Shown: positions 9,788 to 18,573, counted from the first letter of the stretch. The stretch is DNA of 58,767 bases from Synechococcus sp. RedBA-s (GCF_024345495.1 NZ_JAGQBF010000019.1:1-58767), one strand, 5' to 3'. Notes: generated from the sequence alone by a model not told the origin. A program made the numbers and translations.

Positions 9788-11050
9788 ATGGCTCGGACCA
9801 GCCAGCCCCCCCCCCAGCCGCAGGCACCCACGGAGGTGGTTCATAGGCCGGCCTCGGCGGTAATGGACACCTATGCCCGCCTGCCACTGGAGCTGGTCAA
9901 AGGGCGTGGGGTCTGGGTGCGCGACCAGCAGGGACGCCGCTATCTGGATTGCGTGGCCGGGATCGCCACCTGCACGCTGGGCCACAGCGATCGGGTGATG
10001 CGCCGGGCCCTGGGTCAACAGCTGGGCAAGCTGCAGCACGTCTCCAACCTCTACAGGATTCCCGAGCAGGAGGAGCTGGCCCGCTGGATCGTGGGGCGCA
10101 GCTGCGCTGATCGGGTCTTCTTCTGTAATTCCGGCGCCGAAGCCAATGAGGCCGCCATCAAGCTGGCCCGCAAGCACGGCCATCAGGTACGTGGGATCGA
10201 GCGGCCGCTGATCCTCACGGCCCAGGCCAGCTTCCATGGCCGCACCCTGGCCACGGTGAGCGCCACAGGCCAGCCTAAATACCACCAGGGCTTCGAGCCG
10301 ATGGTGGAGGGTTTCCACTTCTTCCCCTACAACGACACAGCAGCCTTCGAAGCACTGCTGAGCCGCTGTGAAGCCGATGGTCCGCGCGTGGCGGCTGTGA
10401 TGCTGGAGCCCCTGCAGGGCGAGGGAGGCGTCAACCCCGGCGATCCGGCCTTCTTCCAGCGGGTACGCCAGCTCTGCGATCAGCACAGCATCCTTCTCAT
10501 CTTCGACGAGGTGCAGATCGGCATGGGCCGCAGCGGCTGCCTCTGGGGCTACGAAAAGCTGGGTGTCGAACCCGATGCCTTCACCACAGCCAAGGGGCTG
10601 GGCGGTGGCTTCCCCATCGGCGCCCTGGCGGTGAAGCAGGCCTTCGATCACTTCCGCCCCGGCGACCACGCCAGCACCTTCGGCGGCAACCCGCTGGCCT
10701 GCCGCGCCGCCCTGACGGTGGCCCAGGAACTGGAGCGGCGCCTGCTGGTGCCCCATGTGCAGCAGATGGGCGAGTTGCTGCAGCAGGTGCTGGCTGAGCT
10801 GGTGGGCCGCCACCCCCAGTGGCTGGAGGGGGTGCGCGGCTGGGGTCTGCTCCAGGGCCTGGTGCTCAGGCCGGAGGCCCCCACCGCCCCCCAGATCGTC
10901 CAGGCCGCCATTGAGAAGGGCCTGCTGGTGGTGCCCGCCGGGCCACGGGTGGTGCGCCTGGTGCCGCCCCTGGTGATTCAGCCCCGCCAGCTGCGCCTGG
11001 CGGTGGCGCTGCTGGAGCAGGCCCTGTTATCGATTCCTTCGCCGACCTGA
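9788..11050 (+). CDS. argD: Acetylornithine aminotransferase
   Basis: 420 residues from ATG 9788, the first start after the tRNA. A PLP-dependent class III aminotransferase making N-acetylornithine from N-acetylglutamate semialdehyde in arginine synthesis; members often also act in diaminopimelate synthesis. Visible motifs: CVAGIATCTLGHSD, NSGAEANEAAIKLARKHG, LTAQASFHGRTLATVSATG, LIFDEVQIGMGRSG (cofactor-ring aspartate), and the PLP lysine in TTAKGLGGGFPIGA. Upstream extension would read into tRNA-Leu. Its 3' end overlaps the probable true 5' end of folC. Confidence 0.94.
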   Translation: MARTSQPPPQPQAPTEVVHRPASAVMDTYARLPLELVKGRGVWVRDQQGRRYLDCVAGIATCTLGHSDRVMRRALGQQLGKLQHVSNLYRIPEQEELARWIVGRSCADRVFFCNSGAEANEAAIKLARKHGHQVRGIERPLILTAQASFHGRTLATVSATGQPKYHQGFEPMVEGFHFFPYNDTAAFEALLSRCEADGPRVAAVMLEPLQGEGGVNPGDPAFFQRVRQLCDQHSILLIFDEVQIGMGRSGCLWGYEKLGVEPDAFTTAKGLGGGFPIGALAVKQAFDHFRPGDHASTFGGNPLACRAALTVAQELERRLLVPHVQQMGELLQQVLAELVGRHPQWLEGVRGWGLLQGLVLRPEAPTAPQIVQAAIEKGLLVVPAGPRVVRLVPPLVIQPRQLRLAVALLEQALLSIPSPT

Positions 11051-11094
11051 TCGAGCCGTTCAACCGCCGCGGGGTTGATCTGGGCCTGGAGCGG

Positions 11095-12273
11095 ATGGGC
11101 AGCGCCCTGGCGGAGCTGGGCCATCCCGAGCGCCGCTACGCGGCGGTGCAGGTGGCGGGCACCAACGGCAAGGGATCGATCTGCACCCTGGTGCACGCCG
11201 CGCTACTGGCCAGTGGCCTCCGCGCCGGGCTCTACACCTCCCCCCACCTGGTGAGCTGGTGTGAGCGCATCCGGCTGGGGGAACAGCCCATCGCCGAGCC
11301 GCAGTTGCGCCAGTTGCTGGGCGACCTGCAGCCCCTGGCCCGGCGCCACGACCTCACCCCCTTCGAGCTGGTGACCCTGGCGGCGTTCCAGGCCTTCGCC
11401 GACGCCGGCCTCGAGATCGTGGTGCTGGAGGTGGGCCTGGGGGGACGACTGGATGCCACCACCGTCCACCCAGACCGCCAGGTGCTGGGATTCGCCTCCA
11501 TCGGCATGGACCATGCCGAGGTGCTCGGCGCCACGATCGCGGCCATTGCTGCGGAAAAGGCAGGCATCTTCTGCCCCGGCAGCCTGGCGGTGAGCGGCCC
11601 CCAGCAACCTGAGGCCGCGGCGGTGCTGCGTCAGCGCGCCATCGAGAGCGGCAGCCCCTTGCTCTGGGTCGACCCGCTGGCCAGCGACGGCGAGCATCTG
11701 CTGGCCGGCCAGCTGCGCTGGCGCAGCGGCCTGCCCGGCCTGGTGCAGCGCCACAACGCCGCCGTGGCCCTCGGCCTGGTGAGGGCCCTGCGCCAACGGG
11801 GCTGGACGATCCCCAATCAGGCCATCGTTGAGGGCTTTGAGGGGGCCCGCTGGCCGGCGCGGCTGCAGCCGGTGCTCTGGCGGGGGCACCCGCTGCTGCT
11901 GGATGGGGCCCACAACCTGCCGGCCGCCGAAGCCCTGCGCCAGGAGCTGGATCAGGCCGGGGCCAGCGAAGGCGGCCGCTGCTGGCTGCTGGGGGTACTG
12001 GCCAACAAGCCGGCACCAGCGATGCTGCGCACCCTGCTGGCCCCATCCGATCGGGCCTGGCTGGTGCCGGTGCCGGAGCACGCCTGCTGGAGCCTGGAGG
12101 ACCTGCTGGCAGAGGCGCCCGAGCTGGCCGGACGCCTGCTGGCAAGCCCCACGCTGGCTGAAGCCCTCGGCGCCGCCACGGCCAGGGCTGGCGGCCAGGC
12201 GCTGGTGGTGGCGGGATCGCTCTACCTGATCGGCGGACTAATCGCTTCAGGGGCCCTCCAGGACTCGTGGTGA
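11095..12273 (+). CDS. folC: Folylpolyglutamate synthase / dihydrofolate synthase
   Basis: From the first canonical in-frame start (ATG 11095) the protein has 392 residues. It is a cytoplasmic Mur-ligase-fold enzyme adding glutamate to folates. The ATP loop AGTNGKGSICTLVHAALL comes early, followed by TSPHLVSWCERI, LEVGLGGRLDATTV, GMDHAEVLG, AAEKAGIF and LDGAHN. The frame continues open upstream of 11095 and encodes LIEPFNRRGVDLGLERM, which matches the usual FolC N-terminal helix. Translation therefore probably starts earlier, yet no ATG, GTG or TTG exists there (candidates are ATC 11029 or CTG 11047). This is treated as a finding. Confidence 0.9.
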   Translation: MGSALAELGHPERRYAAVQVAGTNGKGSICTLVHAALLASGLRAGLYTSPHLVSWCERIRLGEQPIAEPQLRQLLGDLQPLARRHDLTPFELVTLAAFQAFADAGLEIVVLEVGLGGRLDATTVHPDRQVLGFASIGMDHAEVLGATIAAIAAEKAGIFCPGSLAVSGPQQPEAAAVLRQRAIESGSPLLWVDPLASDGEHLLAGQLRWRSGLPGLVQRHNAAVALGLVRALRQRGWTIPNQAIVEGFEGARWPARLQPVLWRGHPLLLDGAHNLPAAEALRQELDQAGASEGGRCWLLGVLANKPAPAMLRTLLAPSDRAWLVPVPEHACWSLEDLLAEAPELAGRLLASPTLAEALGAATARAGGQALVVAGSLYLIGGLIASGALQDSW

Positions 12274-12323
12274 TCCATCGGGGTGATCCAGGAGAGAGTG
12301 GAGACCACTTCCCGCAGCAGCCC

Positions 12324-12929
12324 ATGACCCCTGCCACGCATCCGCTCCAGCCCCAGGGCCACCAAGGGCAACAGCAGCCCCGCCGCGGCAGACCCGCCAC
12401 CCTGGGCGCCCTGCTGCTGGCGCTGCTGGTGGCCGCGCTGCTGAGCGGCCCCTGGAGCGCCCCCGCCTTCGCCCTCGACACCAGCACAGGGGTGGGCCTG
12501 CAGGATCGTGCCCTGTTTCAAGACCGGGTCGATTACACCCTCACCAACCAGGACGGCAAGGACTTCAGCGGCCAGCAACTGGCCAACACCTCCTTCGCCG
12601 GCGTAATGGCCCGGGATGCCGATTTCAGTGGCGCGGATCTGCGCGGAGCGATCCTCACCCAGTCGGCGTTTCTGCGTTCCGACTTCAGCGGCGCCGACCT
12701 CTCCGATGCCCTGATGGACCGGGCCGATTTCAGCGGCACCGACCTGAGCGGTGCCCTGCTGCGGGGTGTGATCGCCGCCGGCAGCAGCTTCAGCGGCGCC
12801 CTGATCGATGACGCCGACTTCAGCGATGCCCTGCTGGATCGCTCCGATCAACGCTCCCTCTGTCTTCGGGCCCAGGGCACCAACCCCACCACCGGAGTGA
12901 GCACCCGCCTCAGCCTCGACTGCCCCTAA
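12324..12929 (+). CDS. Exported pentapeptide-repeat protein
   Basis: 201 residues from ATG 12324 (a GTG at 12267 overlapping the folC stop is also in frame). The N-terminus is proline/glutamine-rich, then RRGRPATLGALLLALLVAAL and PAFALDTS look like a signal peptide with an A-F-A cleavage site near residue 50, so the product should be periplasmic or thylakoid-lumenal. About 16 tandem A(D/N)LxX units follow (DADFSGADLRGAILTQSAF, SDFSGADLSDALMDRADF), giving a right-handed quadrilateral beta-helix. A single C-terminal Cys pair (SLCLRAQ ... LDCP) may form a disulfide. Lumenal pentapeptide proteins are common in cyanobacteria; function is unknown. Confidence 0.85.
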   Translation: MTPATHPLQPQGHQGQQQPRRGRPATLGALLLALLVAALLSGPWSAPAFALDTSTGVGLQDRALFQDRVDYTLTNQDGKDFSGQQLANTSFAGVMARDADFSGADLRGAILTQSAFLRSDFSGADLSDALMDRADFSGTDLSGALLRGVIAAGSSFSGALIDDADFSDALLDRSDQRSLCLRAQGTNPTTGVSTRLSLDCP

Positions 12930-14404
12930 GCCACGCTGCCAGGCCAAGGAGCGCTCGCCCCAGGTCGCTCAGTCCAGCCCCGCAACTTGCCGGGGTTGAG
13001 CAGCCCGGCCGGGTCGTAGGCCTGTTTGGCCGCCACCTGATCGGTGTCGATCACCCCCAGGCCGCCGTCTTCCACCGTGAGCACGTGGGGGTTGAACAGG
13101 AAGGCCCCCAGCTGCCGGGCCTGCTCCATCAGCTCCAACAGCGCCGCCCGACCCCGCCAGCGCACCAGGGGCAAGGCAGCCAGCCGCTGGCTGCCTTGCT
13201 GACGCACGGCCTCCAGGTGCCAGAGCAGATCATCCCCCCAGCGCTGCTTGAGGGCGTCGAGCGCCGGGGCCTCCGGTTGAGGCAGAAGCATCTGCAGGTA
13301 GGTCCAGCCGGGGTCGTGGGCGCGCATGTGCAGGGTGGTGTGGTTCCAGCAGAGCTCCCGCAGGGGCACGCCACGGCTGCCCTGCTCCGGCGCCTGCCAG
13401 ACCAGCCGCCCGCCCAGGGCCGCCAGCAGCGGCTCCAGGACCGGCAGGGCATCGGCGGCGGCTAGCAGCAGCAGGCGATGTCCATCGGCCGCGGGACAGG
13501 TGTCCGGGCCATGCCCCCCCGGACAGGGCAGCTGCCGGGCCACCGCTGCTTCCAGCAGACAGAGGCCATTGAGCAGCAGGGCGGTAGCGGGCAGGCTGCG
13601 GATCGCCGCCAGGGCGGCCGTCCAGCTGCTGAAATCGACCACCAGCTGCTGCCAGGGCACTGCCGCGGCCGTGGCCACCGTCACGGCGGTGAGGATGCCG
13701 TTGCTGCCGTAGGCGTGGTTGAGCGGGGCGCTGGCGCTGGCATCGAGCTGAAGCAGGCGCGGCTCCGGCTCCACCGTCACCACCTCCAGGGCCAACAGGT
13801 GGCCGGGATCGCGCAGGAAGCCCCAGCGCACTGAACCGATGCCGCCGGAGCCGCCGGCGATGAACCCCCCCAGGCTGGCGCTGCGGCGGGTGCTCGGGGT
13901 GAGGCGCAGCTCCCGGCCATAGGGCGCCAGCTGCTGCTCCAGGTCGGACAGCAGGCAGCCTGCCTCGGCGGTCAGTACGCCGCTGAGGGAATCCAGCTGG
14001 CGCACCTGGTTGAGGCCACTGAGGTCGAGCACCACACCCCCCGCCAGGGGAACGCACTGGCCGTAGTTGCCGGTGCCGCTGCCGCGCAGGGTGATGGGCA
14101 CCCCATGGCGGGCACAGGCTCCCGCCACCAGCCGCACCTGCTCCGAACAGCTGGCTTTGACCACCAGCTGGGCCAGCCTGTCTTGCAGCAGGGGCGTCAG
14201 CACCGGCGAATAGGAGAAGAAATCGCGGGAGAGCCGCTCCAGCTCCGGCCCGCTGCGGATCAGCACCAGACCCGCCGCGGCGCCTGAACTCAGCTCGGCC
14301 ACCAGTGCCTCCATCTGGGCGTCGCTGGCGGGCGCCGGCAGGTCGCTCGGCAGCTGGCTAGCAACGGCCAGCTCAGCGGGACGGAGGGCTGGATCGAGGG
14401 GCAC
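12926..14404 (-). CDS. FAD-binding oxidoreductase of the GlcD / D-2-hydroxyacid dehydrogenase type
   Basis: 492 residues from GTG 14404. The FAD-binding type 4 (PCMH) domain is visible at about residues 80-260: VPITLRGSGTGNYGQCVPLA, then VLDLSGLNQV, LTPSTRRSASLGGFIAGGSG and VRWGFLRDPGHLLALEVV. The C-terminal cap domain ends with FNPHVLTVEDGG and AKQAYDPAGLLNPGKLRGW, as in glycolate oxidase subunit GlcD and D-lactate dehydrogenases. Whether it is the photorespiratory glycolate dehydrogenase or acts on another 2-hydroxy acid cannot be settled; no GlcE or GlcF partner is adjacent. It overlaps the convergent pentapeptide gene by 4 bases. Confidence 0.85.
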   Translation of the reverse strand: MPLDPALRPAELAVASQLPSDLPAPASDAQMEALVAELSSGAAAGLVLIRSGPELERLSRDFFSYSPVLTPLLQDRLAQLVVKASCSEQVRLVAGACARHGVPITLRGSGTGNYGQCVPLAGGVVLDLSGLNQVRQLDSLSGVLTAEAGCLLSDLEQQLAPYGRELRLTPSTRRSASLGGFIAGGSGGIGSVRWGFLRDPGHLLALEVVTVEPEPRLLQLDASASAPLNHAYGSNGILTAVTVATAAAVPWQQLVVDFSSWTAALAAIRSLPATALLLNGLCLLEAAVARQLPCPGGHGPDTCPAADGHRLLLLAAADALPVLEPLLAALGGRLVWQAPEQGSRGVPLRELCWNHTTLHMRAHDPGWTYLQMLLPQPEAPALDALKQRWGDDLLWHLEAVRQQGSQRLAALPLVRWRGRAALLELMEQARQLGAFLFNPHVLTVEDGGLGVIDTDQVAAKQAYDPAGLLNPGKLRGWTERPGASAPWPGSVA

Positions 14405-14456
14405 AACAGCGGGGCGGCAAACAGCAGGCGGAAACTCACGCCTGCTTCCGGTCTAG

Positions 14457-15821
14457 TCAGCCGAGCTGGACCAACCCAGAGCCATGGCCATGGCTCGCCG
14501 CCATCCCCTCCAGCTGCGCCGCCAGCTCCGGTCGGGCCGGGGCCGGTTCCGGCAGCCACTGGCCAGCACGCAGCACCCGCCGCTGGGGAGGCCGGCAGAG
14601 CAGTTCACTCCAGCTGCCGGCGGCCAGCACCACCAGATCGGCTGGGGCCCCGCAACGCAGCACCCCGTCCCACTCCAGGCCCATCAGGCGGGAGGCGGCG
14701 GTGGTGAAGGGGGCCAGCCCCTGCCGTTGCCAGGGGGCCAGGTGGGCCGCCGGCAGGCAGAAGCGCAGCAGCTCCAGGGGATCGAAATCCCCACCCGGAT
14801 GCCAGGGGTCCTGCACGTTGTCGCCCCCCACCGCCACCGTGACCCCGGCGCGCTGCAACTGACGGATCGGGGCCAGGGGGCGGCTGGCCGGGGTGTTGCC
14901 CGCAGCGTGGCCCAGCAGCCAGAGGTTGGTGGGGGGCAGGGCCACCACCGCCAGGGAGGCGTCGGCCATGGCATCAGCGAGCCGACTCAGGCGGGCTGCC
15001 CCCAACTGAGACATCGAGCAGCTGTGGCTGCAGGTGACCGGCACACCGATGCGGTGGCGCCGCACCAGCCTGGCCACCATCGCCACCCCCGCACCCCCCC
15101 CATCGCCGCTCTCATCGACGTGCAGATCCACCGGAGCCCCCAGGCTGTCGGCCAGCTGCAGCAGGGCCAGCAGCCCCTCAGCATCGGCACGGCTGGGGGC
15201 CATGGGCGCGCCCAGTACACCCCCCAGCAGCACCGCTCCCTGGGACCCACGGCTCACCAGCTGGCGGGCCAGGGCCGCGCCAGCCGCCGTGGCCCAGTGC
15301 CGCACCGGCACCAGGGCCACCAGCTGCAGGCACAGCCGCGGAGCCCAGCGCTGTTGGAGCTCCAGCAGTCCCTGCCATCCCGGCTCGGCACCGGAGCCGA
15401 GGCTGTCAATATGACTGCGCACGGCCCTGAGGCCATAGCGCCAGCCCCGCTCCAGGGCCCGTTCGCCCCGCTCCAGCACCTGCTGGAGGCTGCGGCCCTG
15501 GTGCTCCGCCAGGTTGGCCGCCAGGGCACCCTGCATCGTGCCCTCCGGGTTGGGGTGGCCCTCCCAGCTGAAGGCCTTGTCGAGGTGGGCATGGGGCTCC
15601 ACCAGGGGGGTGAGCGCCAGGGGCAGCAACTCCCCATCGCGGCGGGGGTGGGCCTCGATCGCCGTGATCACGCCGTGCTGATGGCTCAGGCGCACCGCCA
15701 CCAGTCCGCCCTCATCAGCCGGGGGCAAGTTGTTGAGCTGGGGATCGATCAGGGCACGCGGCAGCAGCAGCGGTGGCAACAGCTGAGGCATCACAGGAGG
15801 AAGCGATTCAGTCGCGCTCAC
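14457..15821 (-). CDS. Amidohydrolase, cytosine-deaminase-like
   Basis: 454 residues from GTG 15821, whose GTGA overlaps the stop of the preceding gene. An amidohydrolase-superfamily metal enzyme: VEPHAHLDKAFSW gives the HxH metal pair, VDLHVDESGDGG the strand-5 histidine region, TCSHSCSMSQLG the next histidine, and VAVGGDNVQDPWHPGG the catalytic aspartate. This HAHLDK/GGDNVxDPW pattern is that of cytosine deaminase (CodA) and related deaminases, although here a long insertion and GC-rich composition obscure close comparison. Substrate is not assigned. It sits downstream of the DUF4359 and DgcN/DgcA-like genes, possibly in the same transcription unit. Confidence 0.82.
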   Translation of the reverse strand: MSATESLPPVMPQLLPPLLLPRALIDPQLNNLPPADEGGLVAVRLSHQHGVITAIEAHPRRDGELLPLALTPLVEPHAHLDKAFSWEGHPNPEGTMQGALAANLAEHQGRSLQQVLERGERALERGWRYGLRAVRSHIDSLGSGAEPGWQGLLELQQRWAPRLCLQLVALVPVRHWATAAGAALARQLVSRGSQGAVLLGGVLGAPMAPSRADAEGLLALLQLADSLGAPVDLHVDESGDGGGAGVAMVARLVRRHRIGVPVTCSHSCSMSQLGAARLSRLADAMADASLAVVALPPTNLWLLGHAAGNTPASRPLAPIRQLQRAGVTVAVGGDNVQDPWHPGGDFDPLELLRFCLPAAHLAPWQRQGLAPFTTAASRLMGLEWDGVLRCGAPADLVVLAAGSWSELLCRPPQRRVLRAGQWLPEPAPARPELAAQLEGMAASHGHGSGLVQLG

Positions 15822-16267
15822 CAAAGCGCACGATCGGCGGAGGCCCTCTCCTGGTCGTTGTCGCTGGAGGTGGTCAGGATCCTGAAATGCCCGGCGGCCG
15901 CCACGGTCAGCACGCGGTACACGGGGAGCTCGAGAAACGGCAGTACCGAGGGGCCACCGATCCGGGTGCGGTAGAGGCTGAACAGTCCGAAATTCTGCCT
16001 CCGGGTGTTGCGGCGGGCCAGGTCGCCGAGCACCTTGTGCTGGCTGCGGATCAGCTCAGGACAGTTCTGGATCGCCAGCTGCAGAGGCATCGGCAGGCGC
16101 TTGGCACAGACCTCTTCCACCGCCAGTTCAGCCAGCTGGTCGCCGGCGAAGCCCTCGAATTCCTCCATCCCTGGATTGGTGAAGGCCAGGGCAGCGCCGG
16201 TGACCCCTCCGCCCAGGGCCAGGACGGTGCCCCAGCGGGCGAGGCGAAGCGAAGAGGCGGGCCGCAA
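15818..16267 (-). CDS. DUF4359-like exported hypothetical protein
   Basis: 149 residues from a TTG at 16267; no ATG or GTG is available near the conserved part. A membrane-spanning or signal segment (RWGTVLALGGGVTGAALAF, about residues 11-29) precedes TNPGMEEFEGFAG, a cysteine in VEEVCAKRL, a second in IQNCPELI, and the motif RRNTRRQNFGLFSLYRT. The TNPxxxxY/F start, two cysteines and RQNFxLFSxYxT are what I recall for the DUF4359 family of cyanobacteria. Function unknown; expected on the periplasmic or lumenal side. It lies between the amidohydrolase and the tRNA-His/DgcN overlap. Confidence 0.7.
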   Translation of the reverse strand: MRPASSLRLARWGTVLALGGGVTGAALAFTNPGMEEFEGFAGDQLAELAVEEVCAKRLPMPLQLAIQNCPELIRSQHKVLGDLARRNTRRQNFGLFSLYRTRIGGPSVLPFLELPVYRVLTVAAAGHFRILTTSSDNDQERASADRALW

Positions 16268-16308
16268 AGGGAGGGTGCAAGGCTGCTTGATACATTGGCA
16301 AAGACCAC

Positions 16309-16382
16309 GGCGGGCGTCGCCAAGTGGTTAAGGCAGCGGCTTGTGGTGCCGCCATCCGGGGGTTCGAATCCCCTCGCTCGCC
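16309..16382 (+). tRNA. tRNA-His(GTG)
   Basis: Acceptor stem GCGGGCG (16310-16316) pairs with CGCTCGC (16375-16381) with one G-T pair. The anticodon arm GCGGC-TTGTGGT-GCCGC gives GTG. The encoded G at 16309 pairs with the C at 16382, the histidine-specific G-1:C73 identity element. The T-loop GTTCGAATC is present, no CCA encoded. Its first half is antisense to the 3' end of the DgcN-like gene. Confidence 0.96.
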
Positions 16383-17443
16383 CTGAATGAAACCAGCAGT
16401 CGATCGGCTGCTGGTTCATCCCTCACCGGATCTGCGCAGGGAATCCCTAGCGCCTCACTGAGGGCGGCACAGGCCTCATCAGCACGGTCCTGGGCCAGGC
16501 CGGCGGTGTTCAAGGCCACCGCCTTCACCCGGGGCGATGTCGTGCCCATGGGCCGGCCCAGGGCCGCCAGACCCTCCAGCACGCTGATCAGCTCAGAGAG
16601 CGGTGGCAGCGCCACCTGGGGATGCCTGTTCACATGGCTCTGGCCAGCGCGGTGCACCAGCAGCAGGGCGGTGGGCTGGCTGCCGCGGATGAGGGGCAGG
16701 GTGGCGGACGAACCAGGGTGGCAGAGGGAGCCCTGGCCCTCCACAAACAGCAGGCTCTGCTGGCTGCAGGCCGGCTCTGAGGCCACCTCCAGTAAGGCCC
16801 GCTCCACCGCCCCGGCGGCGTAGTCGACGCGGACGGCATCCAGGGGCACGCCCGTGCCGCTGATCAGGATGCCGGCCTGGCCTGTGCCGACGAAACGGGC
16901 ATCCGCTCCAGCCCGCCGGGCGGCGGCGCTGAGCTCCAAGCAGGCACTCATCTTGCCCACCGCCATGTCGGTGCCCACTGCTAGCACCCGCTCACCCGGC
17001 AGGGCTGCCGCCCGGGCCGCGGCCACCTCCAGGCCGGGGGGCTCCTGGCGCAGATCCCAGATCCACTGTCCAGGCCCCCGCAGGGCGGCCAGCTGAGGAT
17101 CAGAGGCCAGGAGGGTGTGCAGCCCGCTGGCCAGGTGCAGGCCGGCCCGAAGGGCCGCCGCCAGATCGGCTTTCAGCTCGGGCGGCAGCTGCCCGCCCGA
17201 TGGGGCTAGCCCCACCACCGCCACCGCCGGCTGATAGGCCAGGGCGGCATTGAGGTCGGCCACGATCGGCACCCGCCGCCGAATGCCGGTGATGGCCTCC
17301 AGCTCGGCGCCGGCATGGGCCGGATCCACCACCGCCACCACCGGGCCCTGCCGGTAGCGCAACATCGCCAGGCCCGTCTTGCCCGAGAGGTTGTCGAGGC
17401 CGCCGTGCAGCAGCAGCACCACCGGCGCATCGACGCTCAGCAC
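16328..17443 (-). CDS. DUF1611 family protein, candidate D-glutamate N-acetyltransferase (DgcN-like)
   Basis: 371 residues from GTG 17443. The N-terminal Rossmann-like domain (VVLLLHGGLDNLSGKTGLAM, then VVAVVDPAHAGAEL) is followed by a P-loop-like domain with RVLAVGTDMAVGKMSACLEL and LFVEGQGSLCHPGSSATLP, the DUF1611 hallmark. Characterised DUF1611 members (DgcN) acetylate D-glutamate. The upstream overlapping gene is an enolase-superfamily epimerase, the known DgcA partner, which supports this role here. Enzyme activity is inferred. The reading frame runs on through the antisense of tRNA-His, so about the last 18 residues are encoded opposite the tRNA. Confidence 0.82.
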   Translation of the reverse strand: MLSVDAPVVLLLHGGLDNLSGKTGLAMLRYRQGPVVAVVDPAHAGAELEAITGIRRRVPIVADLNAALAYQPAVAVVGLAPSGGQLPPELKADLAAALRAGLHLASGLHTLLASDPQLAALRGPGQWIWDLRQEPPGLEVAAARAAALPGERVLAVGTDMAVGKMSACLELSAAARRAGADARFVGTGQAGILISGTGVPLDAVRVDYAAGAVERALLEVASEPACSQQSLLFVEGQGSLCHPGSSATLPLIRGSQPTALLLVHRAGQSHVNRHPQVALPPLSELISVLEGLAALGRPMGTTSPRVKAVALNTAGLAQDRADEACAALSEALGIPCADPVRDEPAADRLLVSFRASEGIRTPGWRHHKPLP

Positions 17444-18573
17444 GGCGCACCAGCGGCAGCGGCTCCTGGTGCCTCGATCACCCCCAGCCCGGGGCGAGCG
17501 GAGGGCAGGGGGTGATCGGCCTGAAGATCTGGGCCCTGGAAGGGATCGTCGATCAAGTTCAAGTGGCTATCGAGGTCGGGCCAGCGCACCAGCGGCAGCA
17601 GCTGGGAGGCGGCGCCATTGAGCAGGGCGCTGTCGGAGTAGCAGCCCAGCATCAGATCCAGCCCAAGGCTGCGGGCGGTCTGGGCCATCAGCAGGGCCTC
17701 ACTGATGCCTCCGCTCTTGAGCAGCTTGATGTTCACCCCATCCACGTGGGGGGCCAGGCGCAGCAGATCGGCCAGGTTCCAACAGCTCTCATCGGCCACC
17801 AGGGGAATCGGGCAGCACAGATCAAGGGCCTCGAAGCTGGCGGCATCGGCATCGGGGTCGAGCTGAGCGGGCAGCGGCTGTTCCACCAGCACCACCCCCT
17901 GCTCCGCCAGTGAGGGGATCAGCTGCTGGGCTGTGGCCAGATCCCACCCGCCATTGGCATCCACCTGCAGCTCACTGACTGCCGCGGCCCCATGGCGCTG
18001 GGCCTGCTCCTGCAGCCGCCGGGTCACCGCCCGCACCAGGGCGCGGTCGTGGTCTGGGCCATCAGGGCTGCCCAGCTTCAGTTTCACCCGCTGGGGCCAG
18101 CAGCCCAGACGCTCCTGCCAGAGATCGAGCCGGGCCAGCACCTGCTCCACCTCAGCCAGACCGAGGGTGACGCTGGTGGGACTGCAGGCGGCCCTCTCCA
18201 GGCCCCAGAGACGCCAGAGGGGCTGACCCAACCGCTGGCCCCACCAGTCGTGCAGGGCCAGATCGATGGCGCAGCGGGCCGGCGGGGACAGCGGGGACAA
18301 CCAGGGCTCCAGGGCCTGGAAGGCCGGCAATTGCGCCGCAAGAGCCCGCCCTTCGTCGGAGGCGAAGCGGGGTAGCAGGGCCTCCAGCTCCGCCGCCACC
18401 GCCTCGGTGCTGTAGCTGCGATGGCCGGTCTCGAACCCGCCGGTTTCGCCGCGCCCCACGAGCCCGTCGTGGTCCAGCTCCACCACCAGCCGCCGCACCG
18501 ACGCCGTGGTGCCCCGGCTGATCGCCAGGGGCACCGCCTTGGTGAGCGTGATCCAGCGAAGGCGTGCCTGCAT
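17437..18573 (-). CDS. Enolase-superfamily dipeptide epimerase / N-acetyl-D-glutamate racemase (DgcA/YcjG-like)
   Basis: 378 residues from ATG 18573, inside a large palindrome; an upstream in-frame start would cross it. A muconate-lactonising-type TIM-barrel: RVKLKLG holds the K-x-K acid/base pair, then [17 protein letters not shown] and LVADESCW supply the three Mg-binding carboxylates, and NIKLLKSGG the second catalytic lysine. This set is typical of L-Ala-D/L-Glu epimerases, which recycle muropeptides, and of DgcA, which racemises N-acetyl-D-glutamate. The overlap with the DUF1611 gene by 7 bases favours the DgcA role. Both assignments are inference. Confidence 0.85.
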   Translation of the reverse strand: MQARLRWITLTKAVPLAISRGTTASVRRLVVELDHDGLVGRGETGGFETGHRSYSTEAVAAELEALLPRFASDEGRALAAQLPAFQALEPWLSPLSPPARCAIDLALHDWWGQRLGQPLWRLWGLERAACSPTSVTLGLAEVEQVLARLDLWQERLGCWPQRVKLKLGSPDGPDHDRALVRAVTRRLQEQAQRHGAAAVSELQVDANGGWDLATAQQLIPSLAEQGVVLVEQPLPAQLDPDADAASFEALDLCCPIPLVADESCWNLADLLRLAPHVDGVNIKLLKSGGISEALLMAQTARSLGLDLMLGCYSDSALLNGAASQLLPLVRWPDLDSHLNLIDDPFQGPDLQADHPLPSARPGLGVIEAPGAAAAGAPC

